Shown piece after piece: positions 1-7,671 of a DNA stretch of 10,898 nucleotides. The position numbers were made by a program, and so were the translations under genes. The notes under the pieces were generated by a model that was not told the DNA's origin, searched no databases, and saw only the letters and a list, made by a program, of their open reading frames with translations. Source of the DNA: Cephalothrix spiralis (taxonomy: Eukaryota > Nemertea > Palaeonemertea > Archinemertea > Cephalotrichidae); contig JAUCNG010389701.1 in the NCBI GenBank assembly GCA_032353305.1, forward strand, positions 1-10,898, given 5' to 3'. The number at the start of each line of letters is the position of its first letter. Positions within the stretch are counted from its first letter, which is position 1.

Positions 1-90
1 TCCAAATGGAGTTGATTTTTCGCTCCATTTTGGGGTTTGGTATATGGGCCCACTCCATTGGAGTCAAAATTGACTCCCATTACATTTGGA
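1..90. repeat. Small foldback repeat, possibly a cut-off element
   Basis: The interval begins TCCAAATG and ends CATTTGGA, an exact 8-base inverted match, with further partly matched inner words (GGAGT near the left and ACTCC near the right, plus an internal GAGTCAAAATTGACTC palindrome at 61-76). It could be a complete mini-foldback or part of a larger element continuing left of the window. No target duplication can be judged because the left flank is missing. Confidence 0.4.
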
Positions 91-349
91 ATAACACAAA
101 TATAATTTACAATATGAAATTTAAAACAGCGTAATTTAAATGATGCGAAATCAAAATCTAATCATTTAGCGATCTTCGTTCATTGTTTTATTATTTGATT
201 ATCAAAAGGTGTTAAGAACCCGACATAACTTAAAACAGACACACAGACAAGCCAACCATTCTTGTAAACAGACCGGAAAATCGCTTTAAAAACTAAACAC
301 CCATGGTAAATATGTTATTACCCAAATTCAAGTGACCATAACCACTGAA
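91..349. other. AT-rich stretch without recognised genes
   Basis: AT-rich sequence with no open frame of note on either strand and no clear repeat. I searched the minus strand for the next exon of the FRMPD-like gene (end of PDZ, start of FERM) and did not recognise one. Confidence 0.5.
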
Positions 350-545
350 CAGATGTCTGGGTGTCCCGATTCGGGGGTAAAATTGTCATTGGGACGATGA
401 AATACTGTCCCAAGTTCCGGGGTGTCCCCAATTGTGAGAAAATTTAGTACACAAGTCGTATCTACTCTGCCGGGACTTGATAAACTGTCCCAAGTTCCGG
501 GGTGTCCCGCATTGTGAGTGTCCCCAATCGGGGGTTTCACTGTAT
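350..545. repeat. GTCCC-rich duplicated repeat, about 80-bp spacing
   Basis: ACTGTCCCAAGTTCCGGGGT occurs at 404-423 and again at 484-503, followed both times by GTCCC..ATTGTGAG. Each copy is preceded by a GGGAC word that pairs with the following GTCCC (about 391-410 and 472-491), so each unit contains a short hairpin. Extra half-units with GTGTCCC and CGGGGGT lie on both sides (361-376 and 519-535). The block is more GC-rich than its surroundings. A minus-strand open frame across it exists only because the repeat lacks stops in that frame, and it repeats GDT-like peptide words; I do not regard it as a gene. Confidence 0.6.
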
Positions 546-686
546 TGCCAAAATTTCCGGACTGGTCGATCAAAACTAGGTAGGTACCGTTTGACTATAA
601 TTATTTGGTGTTAGGCGTTTTGTATAACAGATGATTTGTAATACTAATATGATTATGATTGTGACTGTTGGGATACGCCTTCAACA

Positions 687-1412
687 TGTTCAAGGTCGAT
701 CACAATGTCAACCTTCGATTCTAATGCATCGCACCAAGACTCCAAGAGGGTACAACATATAAAGTTTGCCTCTAACCGATATAAAAGGTATCAGAAGCCG
801 CAGGAAGACCCTAAGTTTCTCATAAAAAACGCATTCAATTCCATCAAGTATTTCTATTATTCACTAGAAAAATTCTAAATTTCTACCAAATTCACACTCA
901 TCTCTGGAGATTTGGAAGACATCCGATTGTTTCCGATTGATTCTTATTGGTAGAAAGTATGGCTTATAGCACATCAAAATGGAGGTAATGATGACCGCAG
1001 TCCATTTAGGTAACAGGATTTCAAATTTGACCCAACCTATAGCCGCCAGATTCCGAAGACATCTTATTTAAAATACATAAATCGACTGCACTTATCAATA
1101 CCTTCATTTTGATGTGCTATAAGCCATACTTTTTACCCAAATCTTTGACACGGAATTCAATATCTCCAGAGGATTCGGATCAGCCTTGAAATCTGGTCGA
1201 ATTTTCTAATAGCATATAAATAGTTGATGGAATTGAAAGCGTTTTTTGTAAGAAACTTTGGGTCTTTCTACGGCTTCTGTTACCTTAATTATGGTTATAG
1301 GTAGATAAGACGGGTATTAATAAAATCATCAAGTAGGCAAAAATTTGTTGTACCCTCTTTGTATGCACTTCTGCAGTAAATAACATTGTATTCCTTTGGA
1401 GAATGCATTGCA
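687..1412. repeat. Large imperfect inverted repeat, arms about 300 bp
   Basis: The left arm (about 687-1010) matches the reverse complement of the right arm (about 1075-1412). Anchors seen directly: AAGAGGGTACAAC (744-756) against GTTGTACCCTCTT (1347-1359), a strongly matched block at about 805-855 against 1220-1275, CTCTGGAGAT near 903 against ATCTCCAGAG near 1163, and TATGGCTTATAGCACATC (about 959-976) against its complement (about 1110-1128). The central loop is about 65 bases. Outer edges are fuzzy and I found no target duplication. It is either an old foldback or MITE, or an inverted duplication of a coding fragment. In one frame the two arms give related peptides ending in KRVQHI and KRVQQI. 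Confidence 0.7.
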
Positions 1413-1834
1413 CAGGTCTGTGGTTTTCCATTAAACTATTGAACACATGCCAATGTACCCTGGTTTTATTTTGATCATATAACCTGTCATTGCGCAACAG
1501 GGGACCTATTTTTTTATTTCTAAAAATATAATCATTCTTAAGGGTGTGAACAATATTGACAATATTGTACAGCAAGTCCTACATGATAATCATTATACAA
1601 GAGTGTTATTTTGAAAGTTTGAAGATCATTGAATTTACTTGAATCTAAATCTCAATATGTATTTATACAAGTAAATTATCAATTCTATTAAAGGTTAAAT
1701 TAGGCAAAGGGAATTTATTTCAATGACTTTATCAGTGTTTATGTACATGTTAAGATGATTTGAATATCTTATCATGAGAAAAACCCAACTTGTAATGATT
1801 ATTTCGAAACAATACTCATATATATATAGAATCA
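1413..1834. other. AT-rich stretch with minor palindromes
   Basis: No gene recognised. Small structures include CAATATTGACAATATTG (about 1551-1567), a short hairpin formed by TTTACTTG near 1636 and CAAGTAAAT near 1668, and a TATATATATA run ending near 1828. A minus-strand open frame extends from the right arm of the inverted repeat to 1575, but its peptide has no domain I recognise. Confidence 0.45.
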
Positions 1835-1836
1835 TA

Positions 1837-2348
1837 CAAGGTGTCCCAATATTATGGAAAACAGCCAGATAATGTCATATTGTGACATACATGTACTTAT
1901 GAATTGACATATCGCTGCTAGTGATCGCTAGAGAGATCATGGTCTTCTCTTTCAAAACAACTGAGCTACATGAATCCCCAAAGGACCAAAAAGTTGAATT
2001 TTCCAAAATGAACGTCCTTTCTCGAAAATGTGATGACTTTTTATTTTTTTAAATTTCTCATTCAATTTACTTTTCACCATTTTTTTAAATTAAAAATTGA
2101 AATGCACTGAAAATATTCAGATTAATTTTAGAGTGATTGGAAATGGCATTCTCTCGATTAAGGATCGGGGAAATGAGTTTTTCGGGAGAATCATCGTAGC
2201 TTCCTTAGTTACGAACCGATCTGCACCAAATCTGTTTTATTTGGGAGAGAAACCATGTTCTCAAATATGTTTTGCAAATATTAAAATTTTCATATTTAGT
2301 CACATCATGACGTCAGCTGGCCGTTTTCAATAATATTGGGACATACTG
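1837..2348. mobile_element. MITE of Tc1/mariner type with TA target duplication
   Basis: The ends are inverted copies of about 50 bp: CAAGGTGTCCCAATATTATG at the left and, read on the minus strand from the right, CAGTATGTCCCAATATTATT. Matching continues inward through ACAGCCAG/ACGGCCAG to TGTGAC. TA dinucleotides sit immediately outside both ends (1835-1836 and 2349-2350), and the CA-rich start is typical of the IS630/Tc1/mariner superfamily. The 512-bp element has no transposase, so it must have been mobilised in trans. A plus-strand open frame at 2097-2333 inside it has no recognisable transposase motif. Confidence 0.85.
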
Positions 2349-2425
2349 TATAGTTCCGTTTATGTCCGCTAACCAAATTGGGATTTATGGTGCTATTTTG
2401 ATTATTCATTTGTACTTATCATCTA

Positions 2426-2461
2426 AAGAACCCGTGTTTGTGCTATATAATTGGGTTTCTT
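2426..2461. repeat. Short inverted repeat AAGAACCC / GGGTTTCTT
   Basis: An 8-base arm at 2426-2433 is complementary, with one extra base, to 2453-2461 across a 19-base loop. It lies between two MITEs. It may be chance; no function is inferred. Confidence 0.3.
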
Positions 2462-2678
2462 AGTGTTTATGGTGGTATATATTATCTATCCGTTGTTTAT
2501 AAATGGTCCTGTGAGCAGAAAAAAGAACAAATATATCGAAAATTTGTTGTCAATCACGGTGTCTCTTAAGGGCTACCAAGACTGCAAAAATGCACAAAGG
2601 CTGATATTTTCAGAATTGAAAGGCAAATGCATACTGATAATAATACCACTTGAATGACCATTGCAGGTTTTCGAGATA

Positions 2679-2690
2679 TGCGCATGCGCA
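2679..2690. promoter_or_regulatory. TGCGCATGCGCA palindrome, NRF1-type site (candidate)
   Basis: A perfect 12-base palindrome identical to the consensus bound by NRF1 (Drosophila Ewg) family factors. It lies in the left arm of the MITE. The sequence match is seen; binding in this organism is inference, since MITE copies can carry motifs with no activity. Confidence 0.45.
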
Positions 2691-2889
2691 GTCTCTATCT
2701 ATCCACAATACACTTATATGGTCTAAAACGAGTTATTGAGAGTACAAATTGCCAAATTTTACGGTAAAATTGGGCAATTTTGACTCTTAATAACTCGGTA
2801 ACGGCTGATTTAACGTCATATAATTGTATTACAGACAGATAGAAACATGCCCCTATTGTTTCGGAACCCATAGTAATTTTTTTTCTATT

Positions 2890-2901
2890 TGCGCATGCGC
2901 A
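2890..2901. promoter_or_regulatory. TGCGCATGCGCA palindrome, NRF1-type site (candidate)
   Basis: Second perfect copy of the same 12-mer, in the right arm of the MITE. A one-mismatch relative, TGCGCATGCACA, follows at 2917-2928. Paired close-spaced motifs of this kind are a property of the element and not of the host gene. Confidence 0.45.
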
Positions 2902-3262
2902 ACCCTTAAACTCGACTGCGCATGCACATATCTCGAAAACCTTTAATGACAAGATTTTTATTCAAGTGGTATCATTATCAGTACATGTATACATTTGCCT
3001 TTCAATTCTGAAAATATCAGCCTTTGTGCATCTTGGTACATGGTAGCCCTTAAGAGACACTGTGCAGTGGTTTTTGTCTTATAGGATAATATTTTTGTAA
3101 ATCCTCATTCCCTTTAACTGATAAATGTTCTCTATCAGCAAAAATGGGTTAATGTGACATTAAAATTAGTCACATCGTAAAAATTTGATTTAAAAGAGTA
3201 CCTCCCATCAAAATTCAAGTTTAATATCTCCCAAATGAGTCGTTCTCATTTCTTGCACTTAC

Positions 3263-3365
3263 TTTACTTTCGCGATAACATGTTCCCTAGGCGAATTTTT
3301 GACATCTTCACCATTTAGTTTGATAATTTGATCACCTGGTAATAATCTTCCATCACTAGGCCCTC
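3263..3365 (-). CDS. FRMPD4: Internal exon B: C-terminal half of the same PDZ domain, FRMPD-family protein (partial gene)
   Basis: On the minus strand TTTCAG (3366-3371) precedes the exon and a consensus gtaagt donor (3262-3257) follows it. The 103-bp exon starts with two bases (GA) that complete the glycine codon begun in exon A and ends two bases into a codon, so the next exon must enter in phase 2. It has 33 full codons: GGPSDGRLL turn, PGDQIIKLNGEDV (strand D and following loop), then the start of helix B, SPREHVIAKV. Where canonical class I PDZ domains have histidine at the first position of helix B, a simple alignment puts proline here, which by memory is also true of FRMPD proteins, so peptide preference may be non-canonical. 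The last strand of the PDZ and the FERM domain are not in the window. A second GT five bases upstream could serve as an alternative donor, but gtaagt is the stronger site. Confidence 0.88.
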
Positions 3366-3446
3366 CTGAAATACATGAAATATTGTTTCGATTAATAATA
3401 TTTAATAAAATAAAGACAAATATGTTCAGTTGCTAAGATTCAGATT

Positions 3447-3666
3447 GTGTTGACGACATATCAGTTAAAGCAGCTATCAATATATTTGTCGCCTGAGAAA
3501 GCGCGGGGCGGGAACTGGGAAAGGTGTTGTACTATCTCAAGGGTAGTAATCGAAACGAATTGCATAAACAGGGGTCCTATTTCTTGCAACATCCATTTTA
3601 TATCATCACCAACTTCGCAGCAGAAAAAAAATTCCAATAATTTGGGATCCCTTTCACGTTTTTTCT
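3447..3666. other. Non-coding stretch between exon B and the long-arm MITE
   Basis: The upstream intron flank contains a locally GC-rich patch (GCGCGGGGCGGGAACTGGG near 3500) and an open frame on the plus strand with no recognisable domain. ATCACCAAC at about 3606-3614 has an inverted counterpart immediately outside the right end of the MITE at 3667-4053, which may mean the inverted repeat once began here. Confidence 0.4.
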
Positions 3667-4053
3667 CCTGAGGGTCGAAAAAGTCCTGGATAATAATTAT
3701 TCTGCAATCGACCCAATTTTATGACCACACAGTGCATAAATAAAGAAAAAGTTTGCGCTAAAGACATATTTTTTATAATAATTGTTCAATCAGCTATGCT
3801 TTTGCCGTTTCCCTCCAATTAATTAGGAAATGTCCTTTCAAATCAAAGCTATCGATATTAACCGTCGATCTATTAATATGTCTGATTTGAAAGGATCTCT
3901 GAATTAATTTGAGGGAAACGGCATTTGAAAGCATAGTTGATTGAACAATTATTATATTGTATTTTAAGTCTTTTTTTAAGTTCTTTATTTATGCACTTGT
4001 GGTCATAAAATTGGTCAGAATGATTATTATCCAGTACTTTTTCGACCCTCAGG
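3667..4053. mobile_element. MITE with very long terminal inverted repeats (about 180-bp arms)
   Basis: The left arm from CCTGAGGGTCGAAAAAGT pairs with the right arm ending ACTTTTTCGACCCTCAGG (4036-4053). Pairing continues through GGATAATAAT, CAATTTTATGACCACA, GTGCATAAATAAAGAA, TAATAATTGTTCAATCA, GCCGTTTCCCTC and CCTTTCAAATCA to a centre near 3855-3870, so nearly the whole 387 bp folds back on itself. No coding capacity. I could not identify a target duplication (left flank TTTTCT, right flank TTGGTG), so the superfamily is unassigned. Confidence 0.85.
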
Positions 4054-5530
4054 TTGGTGATTTTAAGTAATCTTCAAGTAATCTTCGGAAAATTAATTAT
4101 TTATGATAGGTTTTCGGTTTAGTGGGACTAAACCTGACTAAACCCTAGTTTTGATGTGTTGTGACTTTAAAGTTATTATTTTCAGTTAAATTTTTCAGGG
4201 ATTATTTTGTGACCGTCTCACGCTATAAAGTCTGTCTTATTTTGTCTGATTAAGTACATCATCAGCTGTTTATTGAATGGGTTGTTAATTATTTAGAAGT
4301 ATTGAATCTGTCTTTGGACTGACTTGTGTGACGTTGGAATGAAATCAATCTGTTTTTATTATCCCATCATCATCTGTTTATGACATTCGCGAAATCTTCC
4401 TGTCAGATTTCTAGTCCCAATGCATGATTTAGTTGTTTTAAATGAGTTGGAGAATATTCGAAGTCAATATTTTTCTACTTTAAAAATTATGGTTTTAAAA
4501 TTCATAAAATCCAAGTCTTTATCATCAAACTCCATTCTCACTTGTCAGAGTGTCAAACTTGCATAGCTCATCTAACATTATGAAATATGATATAATACCA
4601 TGGGAACGAGGATGATAAAACTCACGTATATAATCGTCATCTTTTGCCAAATTATTAACCTCATCGTCAGTATCTCAGCCAAAGTCTTTTTTAGTGTCAC
4701 GAAGTAGACCGCGTTTTTATCCCCAGAGGGCTTTCGGCGTCTCAAAATAGGTAAAATATGTATTTTAAAAAGGCTTTAGCATACTATTTTAGTTCAAAAG
4801 CGTGCTCTTATGAAATCTAGACATAGTATTTATCTTCTAGACGTTAACCTTTATATAGACATGCATGCATTTAGTTTAATGGGTTGCGCTCAAATTCATG
4901 ATATGGGTTTAAATAAGTCCAACGAACACAGATTATTGCGGTCTTTCGGTCAGTTCGATATTCCTCAGACAATATATTTATTCAGTAAATGAGTAAAATA
5001 ACATTTTATACCACGGTTCAATCCCCTTTTAAAAACAAAAAAAAACTGACCGCGGAATTATTAAAATAATTCCGGACAACGAATTCATACAGAAATTCCA
5101 ATTCTGTAGAAACTCTTCTTCTCTCAAATGCAAAAACACGTCATCTTGATCCGATAATTGGTTGAGAAGACGCCCTCAACAATTTCTTCGGCAATTTCCG
5201 TAAAAATACTCGGGAAATTACGGGATGAGCCGAAATTATCCGAACCAGAATATGTCGAATATGGATCTCAAGAGAATCGCTCAAAATGCGCAAAATTGAT
5301 AAACATTCTTTCTATCTATTCTTGGGTGTAGCAATAAGATGCATTGTGTATCTTGTCATGTGCCAATCTGTAAATATATCCCGAAGCCCCAGGCACAAGG
5401 CCAAAACAACAACAAAATGTCTACTACGTGATTCCGTCGAATTGACTTAAGCCGATTATCATTCCATGGGGTTTATTGTCATGACAAAATCATAAATCAA
5501 TCCGTTATATACACGTATTTACCTTGATGA
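4054..5530. other. 1.5 kb of intron without recognised gene or element
   Basis: AT-rich intronic DNA. Small structures only: a doubled AAGTAATCTTC (4065-4086 region), a GGTTTAGTGGGACTAAACC hairpin (about 4115-4134), GGAATTATTAAAATAATTCC (about 5054-5073), TACAGAAATTCCAATTCTGTA (about 5088-5108), and a loose TTTCCGTAAA / GGAAATTACGG pair near 5195-5222. The 60-codon open frame at 4810-4992 has no recognisable features. Confidence 0.5.
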
Positions 5531-5840
5531 ATGAACCATACAGTAATGAAAAATATTTGCGATTTGGTTTGTGGTTGGCACAGAAATATCATCTGGAGCT
5601 CTTCAAATAAAAGTAGCCGAAGAGCGGTTCAAGGACTGGCTTTTCCCCGAGAAAACGGACCAAGTATTTTATTGGAATATACGACAAGTTATGCAGCTAG
5701 GTTTTGTATAACTGTTGCAGAGAACCGCGGACATGACTCAGTCAGGCTAAACTACGTGGATTGGGATGCTATTTGCAAGGCAAGCTCCCCTCTTCGGACT
5801 TCTGGGTAAATCCGCTAAGGTCCGGTAAATAAATCTTATC
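5531..5840. other. Locally GC-richer segment, unrecognised
   Basis: This segment is less AT-rich than its flanks and is open on the plus strand from 5531 to 5809 (92 codons) and for 46 codons in a second frame, but neither translation shows a domain, signal or family I know. No convincing splice sites flank it. It ends directly at a tRNA-like SINE head, so it could belong to a larger repeat insertion. I do not call it a gene. Confidence 0.35.
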
Positions 5841-5906
5841 AGCGTCGCGGTGGCGAAGTGGTATTGAGCTCTGGGCTAGTTTTCGATTATTATGTGACAG
5901 AAATGC
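5841..5906 (+). repeat. 5' half of a tRNA-derived SINE head (box A only)
   Basis: GGTGGCGAAGTGGTATTGAG contains TGGCGAAGTGG (5851-5861), an exact match to the Pol III box A consensus TRGCNNAGYGG. It is followed by a stretch resembling a D-arm and anticodon arm (GAGCTCTGGGCTAGTTTTCG). Where the T arm and box B (GGTTCGANTCC) should follow, the sequence turns into AAATGCAAATTAG, so the tRNA-like domain is cut at about the variable region. It is therefore a SINE fragment and not a functional tRNA gene. Confidence 0.6.
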
Positions 5907-5999
5907 AAATTAGTCCCTCAAAAGTCCCTCACTGAAGAAATTAGTCCCTGGATAGTCCCTCATAGAAGAACTTAGTCCCTTGAAAGTCCCTTGACTTAG
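5907..5999. repeat. Three tandem 31-bp units with doubled AGTCCCT
   Basis: Units at 5907-5937, 5938-5968 and 5969-5999 are each exactly 31 bp. Each has the plan AA-TTAGTCCCT, then about 7 bases, then AGTCCCT and a GAAG-like end, so AGTCCCT appears twice per unit and six times in all, with small substitutions between units. The array begins where the truncated tRNA-like head stops, which suggests it is the 3' portion of the same composite element. Confidence 0.85.
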
Positions 6000-6410
6000 T
6001 TTTCAGTGTTATTTTTTGTAGCAATACTAATATTCTGTGTTTCTTGCGTCATTTTTCTATATAAGTAGCAATTTTGATGATTAGTGTGTAAATATCTCCC
6101 ATTTTGAGGACTCTATAGTAGATTTGTGTAAATTAAAGTAGTTTTGTATAAATATATCAAGATTTCAGCTATAATACTTTTATTATTATTTGATCAACCA
6201 CATTTTACTCCAGTATTATTTGACATTTGGTGCACATAACCAGTTATCATCATCATACGCGGCCCCCGATCGATAGGTGGCGGTGTTTTTAGTTGGATCC
6301 GAGTGCCATATAGCATCGCTTACCAGGCTAAATAAGGAAGTGTCCTGAAACCACCCATTTTCTTACTACTATCACCCGACGCCCTATATATAGCTATGAC
6401 TTGTCAGCGA
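6000..6410. other. Intron stretch with nothing recognised
   Basis: AT-rich sequence with TAAATAT/TTTGTGTAAAT-like words and one GC-richer patch (CGCGGCCCCCGATCGATAGG near 6258). No coding signal, element ends or RNA gene seen on either strand. Confidence 0.45.
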
Positions 6411-6469
6411 AAGTTGGCTTACAACAGTTGTTCAGTACTAACTGTTGTTCAGTATCAGTAAGCCAATTT
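6411..6469. repeat. Small hairpin with internal duplicated GTTGTTCAGTA
   Basis: AAAGTTGGCTTAC (6410-6422) pairs with GTAAGCCAATTTT (6458-6470) with one mismatch, and the inside holds two near-copies of AACAGTTGTTCAGTA arranged so that AACAGTT can also pair with AACTGTT. The resulting fold has an asymmetric internal loop. It could be a tiny foldback element; a small-RNA precursor is possible but unsupported. Confidence 0.45.
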
Positions 6470-6993
6470 TAGCTTCAAATATATTTACTAATTTTTTTAA
6501 CATAATTCCATAATCTATCACCAGATTCGTTATAGATTATACTCTCGCACAAAAACATCAAAAACGAAAATCCGGCCGAAAGGACCAATTTTAACTGGGA
6601 CTGCCACATTACAATCTCAATTATAGCCATTATTATCATTTAAACTTACATCATTCGGTCCTATAACTTCACCACATTGGATAAACGTCGAACGAATTAT
6701 CACTTATAATCTATCGATCATCATCTTGTCCTAGGGCTTTGGGTATTAAAATTCATACGAAGCGAGACGAGTTTTACTGTTGCATTGATTTTCTATTAAG
6801 AATTACAGAATTCCATTCTCTCTTGTCTTTAGTCTTTACAGCTTTAAGATGAGGACTATTTCATAAATTCCCAATGGAAAAAGAAACAAGAGCTCTCCAA
6901 CGCAAACTCTTGTCTATTGAAAAAAATATATAGCACTAGTCAACAAATAAATACCATGGTGACAGGATAATGTAAGATGCAATTTCCTATATG
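6470..6993. other. Intron stretch with nothing recognised
   Basis: AT-rich DNA. A TAATCTAT / ATAGATTA pair (6511-6518 and 6532-6539) makes a short hairpin, and the word TATAATCTATC recurs near 6704. No gene, element end or RNA gene recognised. Confidence 0.45.
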
Positions 6994-7058
6994 GTGCACC
7001 CACTTCCATAAAGCTATTACGCATGAAGGCAATTTATGTCGCTTTATGAGTGGTGCAC
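6994..7058. repeat. Hairpin with about 20-bp arms and GTGCAC ends
   Basis: GTGCACCCACTTCCATAAAGC (6994-7014) pairs with GCTTTATGAGTGGTGCAC (7041-7058) with a few unpaired bases in the left arm; the loop is 26 bases. Arm length and loop size would also suit a pre-miRNA-like fold, but nothing else supports that reading. Confidence 0.5.
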
Positions 7059-7249
7059 GACACAATATTTATGACAGTCAATCAGTGCATTCACTATAAG
7101 GCCTTTTTTCAATTGCTTTGCACGGTGCCCCTGCGGGCCTTAAGGACGATTAGGTCGAAAAAATTAGGCCCACGTCCAAACTTTGAGGGATGAAAGATAC
7201 ATATCTAGGGTCCTTAGAACTGCTTTCAACGAGTTACTTTCCTTATTAA

Positions 7250-7671
7250 GTTTTCGAGAAATGCGCAGGCGCGGTCGAGCTTTGGGGTTGCACTTGCGCA
7301 GATCGAAAAAATAACAGCATCTATCTATCCACAATATACTTATATGGTCTAAAACCATGCAGTCGTTATCGAGTTATTGGAGAGTCAAAATTACCCAATT
7401 TAAGAGTCAAAATTGGGCAATAATTCGGTAACGGCTGATTTTACGTCATATAATTAATTGTATTACAAACATGCCCCTATTCTTCAGGAATCCATTGTAA
7501 TTTTTTCGATTTGCGCATGCGCAACCCTTAAACTCGACTGTGCATACGCATATCTCGAAAACCTGCAATGACAGGATTTTTATTCAAGTGGTATCATTAT
7601 CAGTAATTATTTGCCTTTCTATTCTGAAAATATCAGCCTCTGTGCATTTTTGCAGTCTTGGTAGCCCTTAA
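7250..7671. mobile_element. Palindromic MITE, copy 2 (left end missing)
   Basis: From TTTTCGAGAAATGCGC to GTAGCCCTTAA this is the same family and orientation as the element at 2555-3064; shared blocks include ATCTATCCACAATA, CTTATATGGTCTAAAAC, CGGTAACGGCTGATTT, ACGTCATATAATT, AACATGCCCCTATT, CGCATGCGCAACCCTTAAAC and ATTCAAGTGGTATCATTATC. It lacks the outer left arm and the last dozen bases of the right end, so it is truncated at both sides. Its left arm retains a roughly 45-bp segment (about 7276-7322) that copy 1 has lost. Confidence 0.85.
7512..7523. promoter_or_regulatory. TGCGCATGCGCA palindrome, NRF1-type site (candidate)
   Basis: The same perfect 12-mer as in copy 1, at the equivalent place in copy 2. 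The equivalents of the other two copy-1 motifs are decayed here (ATGCGCAGGCGCGG in the left arm and TGCATACGCA at 7541-7550). Retention of this one may be chance. Confidence 0.42.

Larger units (their letters stand above)
2555..3064. mobile_element. Palindromic MITE, copy 1 (full length)
   Basis: The outer arms are long inverted repeats: CACGGTGTCTCTTAAGGGCT at the left pairs with the complement of the right end (CACAGTGTCTC... on the minus strand), and pairing continues through GCACAAAGGCTGATATTTTC, TGATACCACTTGAAT-like words and TTTTCGAGATATG to GCGCATGCGC. A second inner palindrome (GAGTTATT..AGAGT..CAAATTGCC against its complement) lies around 2730-2810. The left half lacks about 45 bp present in the right half and in copy 2. 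No protein is encoded; open frames here are by-products. Flanking duplications are not clear. A related copy lies at 7250-7671 in the same orientation. Confidence 0.85.

Noticed and set aside
1285-1575. 96-codon minus-strand open frame with a hydrophobic segment
   Set aside because: It overlaps the right arm of the inverted repeat and ends at a stop inside it; no family recognised. Its relation to the left arm is recorded as a finding instead of a gene call.
2097-2333. Possible transposase remnant inside the mariner-type MITE
   Set aside because: The 78-codon frame shows no DD(D/E)-type motif or helix-turn-helix pattern that I can recognise, and it runs into the right TIR.
2695-2952. 85-codon minus-strand open frame in MITE copy 1
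   Set aside because: It lies wholly inside the palindromic element and translates inverted-repeat sequence, including the GCGCATGCGC motifs; copy 2 does not preserve it.
3-3262. The next exon of the FRMPD-like gene (end of PDZ, start of FERM)
   Set aside because: I searched the minus strand for a phase-2 exon resembling the final PDZ strand and found none; it is probably left of the window.
4810-4992. 60-codon plus-strand open frame starting MKSRHSIYLL
   Set aside because: Short, AT-rich, no similarity recognised, no supporting promoter or splice context.
5531-5809. 92-codon plus-strand open frame, with a second open frame overlapping it
   Set aside because: No recognisable domain, no flanking splice sites that I trust, and it abuts SINE-like sequence on the strand opposite to the host gene. 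It may deserve a protein search, but I cannot support a gene.
5841-5906. Functional tRNA gene on the plus strand
   Set aside because: Box A is perfect, but no T arm or box B follows, so no cloverleaf can form.
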